Below are positions 20,432-25,595 of a DNA stretch of 25,595 nt, one piece after another. The stretch's first letter is position 1. Every line of letters begins with the position of its first letter. Where the stretch lies: the IMG/VR virus record IMGVR_UViG_3300046516_000195, positions 1 to 25,595 of that record; one strand, 5' to 3'. The DNA is from a virus. The translations under genes were made by a program, and so were the position numbers. The notes under the pieces are model-generated. The model was not told the origin of the DNA and did not search any database. It saw only the letters and a list, made by a program, of their open reading frames with translations.

Positions 20432-20902
20432 TTACGCCCACCTTTTATGATTAACGATCGCGGATACAGCCGGCTGGCTGATCCCGTACTTTTCTGCTAT
20501 CACGCGCTGTTTCTCGCCATCCGAATACAGCGCCCTAACATTCCGCACATCCTGGGTAGAAAGCCTCGCCAACGGGTGTTCGGCGCCCCTCAATCCGTGC
20601 TCCGATCCTTTCGCTTGACGACCTTTCTTGACCTTGTCTTCGTTATTGACCGTGCGCGTCCCAGCAAACAGATGTTCCGCATTCCAGCAACGACGGTTAT
20701 CGCAGCTATGTAGCGCGCAAATTCCGTCGTCCAACTTGTGCTTGTAATGCTCAAACGAAATTCTGTGCAGATACTGCCTAGTACCCTGATGTCGGACTGG
20801 AGCGTACCCATCTCGATTAACGTTGCCGTTGTATTCGATGCAGCCGTTCTCGCGGACTGTCGAATGTCTCAGCCACCGGGCCATTTGCTTCTCCGATGCC
20901 AT
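20432..20902 (-). CDS. HNH homing endonuclease with C-terminal HTH
   Basis: The protein has 156 residues. The HNH_3-type domain has LHRISFEHY (45-53), [17 protein letters not shown] (65-81) with the usual His-Cys-Asp-Asn and Cys-x-Asn pattern, and a [12 protein letters not shown] end. Residues 117-152 form an HTH with [19 protein letters not shown], the DNA-recognition part. It stands directly upstream of ssb, two bases from the ssb ATG. It is intact, so a mobile endonuclease that targets a nearby site is the likely reading. Confidence 0.9.
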   Translation of the reverse strand: MASEKQMARWLRHSTVRENGCIEYNGNVNRDGYAPVRHQGTRQYLHRISFEHYKHKLDDGICALHSCDNRRCWNAEHLFAGTRTVNNEDKVKKGRQAKGSEHGLRGAEHPLARLSTQDVRNVRALYSDGEKQRVIAEKYGISQPAVSAIVNHKRWA

Positions 20903-20922
20903 TTTTCACTCCGTATGTTTGG

Positions 20923-21417
20923 TTATGCCGCTTGCAACATCATTTCTTCGAATTCGGTTTCCTTCGAACCGCCCTCGACTCGAGCGGTGACGGTGTTGAT
21001 CGTGTCGACCACCAACTCGCGGCTCGCGACCTCGAGTTGGGCGTCGTGAACGGCGAGGGCGGTACTGACGCGGTCAGCGTCGTCTCCGAACAACTTCCAG
21101 ACGCCAGTCAGATCTCCGTGCTTCTTTGCGCGCACGATGGCGGCCATGCCGGCTTCGATCTCAGCGAGGTAGTCAGCGCCGACGTCCTTAACGGCCAGTT
21201 CATGCGCGACGTCAATAGCGCTCGCGAGAACGTAAAGCGAGTCTTTGTCAGCGCCCTTGAGCAGCCGATCTAATGCGATGTGTGCCGCGATCTCGATGTC
21301 TCGCTTTGCATCCTCTCGAATCGGCATGCGGGCGATGGCGCGTTCCATGATTGCGGCGCAACGATTCAGTCGGCGGTTGGGGTCGTACTTCTTTCTAGAC
21401 TTCTGGCTGCGGCTCAT
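20923..21417 (-). CDS. Helical early phage protein of unknown function
   Basis: The protein has 164 residues. It begins with a basic segment (SRSQKSRKKYDPNRRLNR), followed by a largely helical body (RDIEIAAHIALDRLLKGADK, SAIDVAHELAVKDVGAD). The C-terminus is acidic. GGAGGTCGT before the ATG is a strong ribosome site. No family is recognised by name, although the pattern occurs in other phage early operons. It lies upstream of the HNH-ssb pair. Confidence 0.65.
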   Translation of the reverse strand: MSRSQKSRKKYDPNRRLNRCAAIMERAIARMPIREDAKRDIEIAAHIALDRLLKGADKDSLYVLASAIDVAHELAVKDVGADYLAEIEAGMAAIVRAKKHGDLTGVWKLFGDDADRVSTALAVHDAQLEVASRELVVDTINTVTARVEGGSKETEFEEMMLQAA

Positions 21418-21473
21418 ACGACCTCCAGCACGTTAGTACAACTACCTACGCGTCTTTCAGTTATTTCACTCAT
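21414..21473 (-). CDS. Possible 19-residue coupling peptide
   Basis: An ATG at 21473 with GGGTGG upstream opens a 19-codon frame that ends in an ATGA overlap with the gene at 20923-21417. The length is too short for any family call. It may be a leader that couples translation of the next gene, or it may be chance. Confidence 0.3.
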   Translation of the reverse strand: MSEITERRVGSCTNVLEVV

Positions 21474-21484
21474 CTCGCCACCCC

Positions 21485-21652
21485 TTACTTGTTTCTCTCG
21501 GCCCACAACCTCAGGCCGTCCCGTATCTGTTGCGCCGCCTCTGGCCCGAACTCTTTGCTTATCGCCTCGATGTATTGGACGCGATGCTGTTTCGTCGGCC
21601 ACTCGGATATTTCTTCGATCACTTCCTGCAGTCTCACCGGGTCGTGGATCAT
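21485..21652 (-). CDS. Small helical early protein
   Basis: The protein has 55 residues, mostly helix with a W-P-T-K turn (EWPTKQHRVQYIEAISKEFG, about 17-36). Its start overlaps the previous stop as TGATG. I recognise the pattern of a helix ending in EFGPEAAQQIRDGLR-type segments from small phage genes, without known function. Confidence 0.65.
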   Translation of the reverse strand: MIHDPVRLQEVIEEISEWPTKQHRVQYIEAISKEFGPEAAQQIRDGLRLWAERNK

Positions 21653-22023
21653 CAGAAGGGCAACCCGTCATCATTTGGGTCGACTGGCCCCTTGGCGTGT
21701 GCGATTGCATATGCTGCGTGCCATTCGGCGATCTCTTCTGCGACAGGCAAGCCCGTGGGCACAAACCAGAATTCGTCTTCTCGCTCGAGATAGAAGCTCC
21801 GGTTCTCGATCCACTTAGCAAAACCTGAGTGAACTCCGCCGTCATGCGTGCCAGACTCGAAACATCCGGCGCAGCCGCAGAAGACCGATAGGCCATCTGG
21901 AAATGGCGTCGCTTGCTCGGCACCAATCATCCAGCGTTCGCCGCCTGCACACGACTCGCGTTTCATTGCGGCAACGCCGGGAAACGTCGCGCGGATATCT
22001 GCAATCAATTCGTCTGTATTCAC
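21652..22023 (-). CDS. Conserved early phage protein of unknown function
   Basis: The protein has 123 residues from a GTG start (22023; GGAGG upstream) overlapping the primase stop as GTGA. Segments are ERWMIGAEQATPFPDGLSVF (29-48), a Cys pair FCGCAGCFE, and FYLEREDEFWFVPTGLPV. The end NDDGLPF recalls the acidic tip of SSB proteins, which may be meaningful or chance. No family is recognised. Confidence 0.65.
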   Translation of the reverse strand: MNTDELIADIRATFPGVAAMKRESCAGGERWMIGAEQATPFPDGLSVFCGCAGCFESGTHDGGVHSGFAKWIENRSFYLEREDEFWFVPTGLPVAEEIAEWHAAYAIAHAKGPVDPNDDGLPF

Positions 22024-23753
22024 GCTGCCTCCTTCCTACGGTTGGTCATCGAATACGTGTTCGGCAAGACGCTCTTTTTGTACGGCTTGTATCTGCCGCA
22101 GATATGGTCGTAATCGAACTCGACCATTCCAACCTTGCCGTTCGTCTTTTTCCGGACCTTCTGGACATGAACCTGGACTGGCGATCCCGCCTGTACAACG
22201 TCGCGATAAACCGTGATGCAGTTGTCCGCCTTGTTTCTCCAGTGAGCCGAGCCGCTGACGTCATACGGCGTCGGAACCGGATATGCGCCGGTCGTCTTAT
22301 CCTTCTGCAGCTTCGTCGGGTGAGCGACTAGCCATACGTGAACCTGATTGCGGCGGGCGAACGTCCGGATCTTCGTCAGCGCCTGGCTGATGTAGTCCGT
22401 TTCAGTAACGTTGCCGTCGCGGGCCGGGTTAATTTCATTCCACGGATCGATAATCAACCCCTGGATACCGTGGCGAAAAACCAGTTGCTGCGAGATTTCA
22501 AGCAAACCGTCGACAGTGGGGTAGTCGGGCAGCATGAAATGAAAGTGATCGTTGATGAACTTCAGCGCTTCGCTCATTTCCTTGAAGGACATACGATCCG
22601 TAAACCCTTCCATGAACGGCTTGCCGACAAATTTTTCCGCCATCTTCTCGACGTGATACTTGAGCGGCTGATTCTCCGGAGAGAAGATGGCGAAATTCCA
22701 CCCGTAGTGGTTCGCGAGGTTCAGGGCAAGGGCATCTAGCCACTCAGACTTGCCGTGCCCAGGAATGCCCGTTACGAGCGTCCATTCCCCCGTCATGACG
22801 CGGTACGTATCATCCATTTCCGACCAACTCGTCGACACACCGCGCTCGGGGCCGTATTCGTAGTCGTTGAAAATCGACTCGATGATGTCGTTGACGCTGT
22901 ACGTCCCTTCAATGGGAAGGGCTCGAGCATTCTTGATGCAATCCAGCAGGACGTCGGGGCCGTGCGTCAGCAAGACCTCGTTGGCGTCCTTGCAGTTTTC
23001 CGGCCAGACTACGATCAGACACTTCTCGCGACCGAGCCGGCGCACTAACTCTTCCTGCAGGCGTACGCCCGGCTCGTCGTTGTCGACGGCGATGATGTGC
23101 ACCTTCACGTCTTCCAGGGCCTTCTCGGTGAGAAAGTCGAATTTGTTGCTGTACGACTTCGAGTCGGCAGCGGGCGCGCCATCTGGAACAGACACGCAGC
23201 TCGTCAGGCCCGCCATCTCGACTGACAGCTTGTCGATTTCGCCCTCAACCCAAATAAGGCCTTCAGGATCGATGTCGTTGATGCCGTACAAGATTCGCTC
23301 GGCGCCGGACGCCATGCGGAACATTTTGTCTTTCGAGCGGTACTTGATGTTCACCACTTCCTCGCCGCGGAAGTACGGGAACATGATGCAGTCCCGCTCT
23401 TCTTCGATCTGCGGGAAGTAGGTATTGCCTTTCGTGACTTTGTTGCGCTCGAGCGCCGCCGCATCGATGCCTCTAGTCTTGAACCACGCGACGGTGCCAT
23501 CCGGCACTTGCGCCGGCGTGACGAATGCAGGCTTCGTGTAGACCTTACGGACTTCCGGCTTCTGCCATTCGCCGCCCTTGAGCGTGCCGCTCCAGCCGCA
23601 ATGCCAGCAATTCCATACGCCCTGTTCCGTGTTGACGTTCAGACACGGATAGTTCTTTTTCTTGCGCGACGACGAGCACTGCGGGCAGGTCGTCTTGACC
23701 TCAACGCCGCTCTTGTTGCCCAAGTCGATTCCGAAATCACTGAAGCTTTTCAC
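22020..23753 (-). CDS. DNA primase-helicase (T7 gp4/Twinkle type)
   Basis: The protein has 577 residues from a GTG start. It has a zinc-binding domain (C23, C26, C49, C52), a TOPRIM part (WVEGEIDKLS at 168-177 and VDNDEPG at 223-229), and a DnaB/RecA-type helicase with Walker A GIPGHGKSEW (329-338), Walker B GLIIDPWNEI (432-441) and WLVAHPTKLQ (474-483). It makes primers and unwinds DNA at the phage fork; SSB and the following replication genes fit. GTGA overlap joins it to the preceding gene. The length and domain order are typical, with no truncation seen. Confidence 0.94.
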   Translation of the reverse strand: MKSFSDFGIDLGNKSGVEVKTTCPQCSSSRKKKNYPCLNVNTEQGVWNCWHCGWSGTLKGGEWQKPEVRKVYTKPAFVTPAQVPDGTVAWFKTRGIDAAALERNKVTKGNTYFPQIEEERDCIMFPYFRGEEVVNIKYRSKDKMFRMASGAERILYGINDIDPEGLIWVEGEIDKLSVEMAGLTSCVSVPDGAPAADSKSYSNKFDFLTEKALEDVKVHIIAVDNDEPGVRLQEELVRRLGREKCLIVVWPENCKDANEVLLTHGPDVLLDCIKNARALPIEGTYSVNDIIESIFNDYEYGPERGVSTSWSEMDDTYRVMTGEWTLVTGIPGHGKSEWLDALALNLANHYGWNFAIFSPENQPLKYHVEKMAEKFVGKPFMEGFTDRMSFKEMSEALKFINDHFHFMLPDYPTVDGLLEISQQLVFRHGIQGLIIDPWNEINPARDGNVTETDYISQALTKIRTFARRNQVHVWLVAHPTKLQKDKTTGAYPVPTPYDVSGSAHWRNKADNCITVYRDVVQAGSPVQVHVQKVRKKTNGKVGMVEFDYDHICGRYKPYKKSVLPNTYSMTNRRKEAA

Positions 23754-24442
23754 AGTACCAACCCCGACGTATTGCCTTTCGGCCTGTTGTTGATCTTCGC
23801 CCAGTCGCTTCTGATCGCTTCCATGAAGGCTGAATCCCAGTCGACATACTTGTATCCATTCGCCGCGACTTTCCGTCTGAAGGACGCCAAGTGCTCGTCA
23901 AGGAATTCGTATCCGTCTTCCGCCGCCCACGCCGCAACACGGTCGCTGATTCCAAAGTCATCAGGTATCGCCGTTTTGCGAGATTTCGGACGCGAAGCGT
24001 TCGGAGCACTCTCTTTCTTTTCTTCTCTTCTCTTCTCTTCTCTGGTCACGTTTATGTCACGCTCTGACCGTGACATTTGTCCATCTTCTTCCGTGACTTT
24101 GCTTCTCTGATTTCTCTTTCTTTCGGCTGCTAACCCGCGTGCCTTGGCGCTTTCGCCGTTGTGTCTGTCAAAGTTCGGGAACGTCACGCCGGCCGAGTCG
24201 ATCTTCAGCCACCCAACAGAAACCATCGCTTCGGCGAAACCAACGTGACGAACGTACCGATCTATCCAGACATTTGTCACGCCGGGAGCGTGACCATCGC
24301 GTGACTGCGTATCGGCCCACCCCCACAAGTGGTGCAACATACCGACAACAGTGAACTCGTCGACAGACAAGCGCGCAGCTATAGATATGACGGCGGGATC
24401 ATCCGCCAAAGCGATTCTCATCTTTATCCAATCCCCGGCCAC
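23750..24442 (-). CDS. Phage replication protein with winged-helix start
   Basis: The protein has 230 residues from a GTG start (24442), chosen because AGDWIKMRIALADDPAV is the conserved start of this family. Residues 1-95 resemble the winged-helix part of O-like replication proteins (HHLWGWADTQSRDG, FPNFDRHNG); a charged low-complexity linker (about 108-155) follows; the C-terminal part (FLDEHLASFRRKVAANGYKY and DWDSAFMEAIRSDW) resembles the DnaT-like ends of helicase loaders. It probably recognises the origin or loads the helicase. The linker contains a 5-base tandem repeat. Confidence 0.75.
   Translation of the reverse strand: MAGDWIKMRIALADDPAVISIAARLSVDEFTVVGMLHHLWGWADTQSRDGHAPGVTNVWIDRYVRHVGFAEAMVSVGWLKIDSAGVTFPNFDRHNGESAKARGLAAERKRNQRSKVTEEDGQMSRSERDINVTREEKRREEKKESAPNASRPKSRKTAIPDDFGISDRVAAWAAEDGYEFLDEHLASFRRKVAANGYKYVDWDSAFMEAIRSDWAKINNRPKGNTSGLVL
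24022..24041. repeat. Four tandem copies of CTTCT
   Basis: CTTCT occurs four times in a row on the plus strand (AGAAG on the coding strand), plus a partial fifth copy. It lies inside the replication gene and encodes an Arg/Glu/Lys run (REEKRREEKK). The unit is 5 bases, so gain or loss of a copy would shift the frame. Confidence 0.9.
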
Positions 24443-24550
24443 TCACAGCCCCTTCAGGTCAAACACCTTGAATGCCCAATCGACCACCGGCTTGAGCCAC
24501 ATAGCGCGGCATACAAGCCACATCAGCGATCTCTTGAGCGCGGTCCTCAT
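24443..24550 (-). CDS. Small amphipathic/membrane peptide
   Basis: The peptide has 35 residues from the ATG at 24550, overlapping the previous stop as ATGA. It is basic at the start (MRTALKRSLMWLVCRAMWLK) with several Trp and Met residues and ends DLKGL. It is directly followed by the GTG of the replication gene. No family is recognised; a membrane-binding peptide is possible. Confidence 0.5.
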   Translation of the reverse strand: MRTALKRSLMWLVCRAMWLKPVVDWAFKVFDLKGL

Positions 24551-24789
24551 CTTTGCTTTCCAACTTTCAACAAATAAGCCCGCAGCCTGCGGATAGCTTC
24601 GCCGGCCATGCGCGTTGCAGGCGTATCCTCTTGGCACACAGTCATGCGATGCAGCAGTTCCGAAAGCGCAGCGAGGTCCGGATCGGCAATCGGGAAGACG
24701 TCGACCGGCAGGCTCTTAACCAACGAATCCAGCGCCCTGTTAATGCGCAATTCAGCACTGGACACCCGACGAACTCCGCGGGCGCTCAC
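24547..24789 (-). CDS. Small hypothetical early protein
   Basis: The protein has 80 residues from a GTG start in a GTGA overlap with the previous gene. It is helical, with SAELRINRALDSLVKSLP near the start and AGEAIRRLRAYLLKVGKQR at the basic end. No family is recognised. Confidence 0.6.
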   Translation of the reverse strand: MSARGVRRVSSAELRINRALDSLVKSLPVDVFPIADPDLAALSELLHRMTVCQEDTPATRMAGEAIRRLRAYLLKVGKQR

Positions 24790-24956
24790 AGCGGCCTCCG
24801 ATGCTTCGGCTTCTCAGTCATCCGCGCGAGCGAATCACACAGAAGGGTGACGAGCTGATGCTTCTCGGCCTTCTTGCGCGTCTGCCCGATCTTCTGGGCC
24901 AATGCGTCCTGGTCGCGCCACTTGGCCGGTTCCCGATTCAGAAGGTCTCGTTTCAT
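24786..24956 (-). CDS. Small basic early protein
   Basis: The protein has 56 residues from the ATG at 24956, one base after the previous stop. It is basic (MKRDLLNREPAKWRDQDALA, then RKKAEKHQLV) and helical, without recognised motif. The frame can be extended to 24977, but the ATG at 24956 follows a GGGGTGAG ribosome site. Function unknown. Confidence 0.6.
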   Translation of the reverse strand: MKRDLLNREPAKWRDQDALAQKIGQTRKKAEKHQLVTLLCDSLARMTEKPKHRRPL

Positions 24957-24957
24957 C

Positions 24958-25131
24958 TCACCCCCTAAGACAAACAATCACGGCCACCACCGGCAGCACA
25001 CACAGCACCGACAGGCAGACGCCGAACGTGACTGGCGATGCCATCAGGCGGTCAATCAGCGAGACGCTCTGGCTGGCCTGATATGCCTGCCATTGGGCGC
25101 GCTGAAATTCGTTGCGTTTGTGGAGGTTCAT
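24958..25131 (-). CDS. Small single-pass membrane protein
   Basis: The protein has 57 residues from an ATG overlapping the previous stop as ATGA. A polar, Gln-rich N-terminal half (HKRNEFQRAQWQAYQASQS) is followed by a C-terminal membrane span (FGVCLSVLCVLPVVAVIVCL). This orientation suits a tail-anchored membrane protein. No family is recognised. Confidence 0.6.
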   Translation of the reverse strand: MNLHKRNEFQRAQWQAYQASQSVSLIDRLMASPVTFGVCLSVLCVLPVVAVIVCLRG

Positions 25132-25511
25132 GCGGCCACCAATCCCATAAAGCCGGCGCCCTTGATGGCATCAAGTTCAGCCGCCATAGCCAACAACCGC
25201 TCGTATTCGTCACGCGGCACCGGCACAAGACCAAGCTCAGCGCATTCGAACTGGACCGGCGCATACGTGCCGCACAACTTCATCAGCGCGACGCGTTTCT
25301 GCATCAGTGCGCCGGCATTGCCTTGCAGTAAGCGCGACATATATCCCTTGTCGATCGACAGTTGCTTGCCAACGTAGTCGTGTGTGAACTTGGAAAGCTG
25401 GATGCAGAGACGCACAGCATCGAGTTCGTCATCACACATATTCACTAGCTCGTTAGGGGCTGCTTTCACTTTCTTTACCTCGCCGTGCATGGGCATTTCA
25501 CGTTGCTGCAT
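25128..25511 (-). CDS. Phage HTH regulatory protein (CII/Cro-like position)
   Basis: The protein has 127 residues from the ATG at 25511 (AAAGG 8 bases upstream); a GTG at 25520 is less well spaced. The HTH-like part DDELDAVRLCIQLSKFTHDY, VGKQLSIDKGYMSRLLQGNA and the following ALMKLCG match small phage regulators with KGYMSRLL-type recognition helices. It is the first visible gene of the early operon, downstream of a hairpin and an operator-like palindrome. It most likely regulates early transcription, but which lambda function it replaces is not known. Confidence 0.7.
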   Translation of the reverse strand: MQQREMPMHGEVKKVKAAPNELVNMCDDELDAVRLCIQLSKFTHDYVGKQLSIDKGYMSRLLQGNAGALMQKRVALMKLCGTYAPVQFECAELGLVPVPRDEYERLLAMAAELDAIKGAGFMGLVAA

Positions 25512-25536
25512 GTTGTTCACCTTTCCTATGGTTTGT

Positions 25537-25550
25537 GCCTCTTGCGAGGC
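25537..25550. promoter_or_regulatory. GCCTC-TTGC-GAGGC dyad
   Basis: A perfect 5-bp inverted repeat with a 4-base loop in the leader of the HTH gene, 26 bases before its ATG. It may be a leader hairpin or an operator half of a larger control region. Confidence 0.35.
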
Positions 25551-25574
25551 GTTGACGGTCCATACTGGAGAAAA

Positions 25575-25595
25575 TGGCGACAGTTCATGCCGCCA
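25575..25595. promoter_or_regulatory. Operator-like palindrome at window end
   Basis: TGGCGACA-GTTCA-TGCCGCCA forms an 8-5-8 dyad in which 7 of 8 positions pair. It lies about 65 bases before the HTH gene start, where a repressor operator is expected. The window ends exactly here, so further sites cannot be seen. A plus-strand ATG at 25574 with GGAG upstream overlaps it and may begin a divergent gene. Confidence 0.45.

Noticed and set aside
1-25595. CRISPR array, insertion sequence or integration site
   Set aside because: No regularly spaced repeats, no transposase or integrase reading and no terminal inverted repeats with target duplication were seen.

Overview
The window is part of a double-stranded DNA tailed-phage genome or prophage from a GC-rich host. 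The genes look most like those of phages of Burkholderia and relatives; that host call is an inference from protein resemblance and base composition. Every convincing gene is on the minus strand, so the window is read from high to low coordinates. Both ends are open: the last gene runs off at position 1, and the right end stops inside what looks like a regulatory region. I see no integrase, repressor, lysis cassette or tail-fibre gene, so temperate versus virulent cannot be decided.

Right part (about 25595 to 14000): the early region. An operator-like palindrome and a small HTH protein are followed by small genes, a replication protein, a gp4-type primase-helicase, small phage genes, SSB with an adjacent HNH endonuclease, nucleotide-metabolism genes (DUF4406 and a dNMP kinase), the recombination pair NinB and NinG, small membrane proteins and a SLOG/DUF2493 protein. 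After a clear sigma70-type promoter at 15489-15517 come an AP2-HNH homing endonuclease and a 135-residue protein in the position where lambdoid phages carry antiterminator Q. Most genes here are coupled by 1- or 4-base start/stop overlaps (ATGA, GTGA, TTGA, TGATG, TAATG).

Middle part (about 14000 to 11060): a junction with tiny coupled genes, several hairpins and terminators, a stretch of about 440 bases without a confident gene but rich in inverted repeats, two tRNA-like elements of unusual shape, a Cys-rich small protein, and a metallophosphoesterase with an N-terminal HTH.

Left part (about 11060 to 1): the late packaging and head module, in order TerS, TerL, DUF1073 portal, a small gene, Mu F-like head protein, an HNH endonuclease, DUF2213 protease fused to scaffold (with a nested scaffold start), cement protein, DUF2184 major capsid protein, head completion and neck proteins (DUF4054, gp10-like, LIC_12616-like), then a DUF3383 sheath-like protein. 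DUF3383 suggests a contractile tail.

The signals most worth a second look are the tRNA-like cloverleaf with an 18-base anticodon loop (11115-11199), a second degenerate class-II tRNA-like element ending in CCA (12700-12796), intrinsic-terminator hairpins placed 12 to 20 bases in front of the start codons of major virion genes, and the structured non-coding stretch at 12852-13295.
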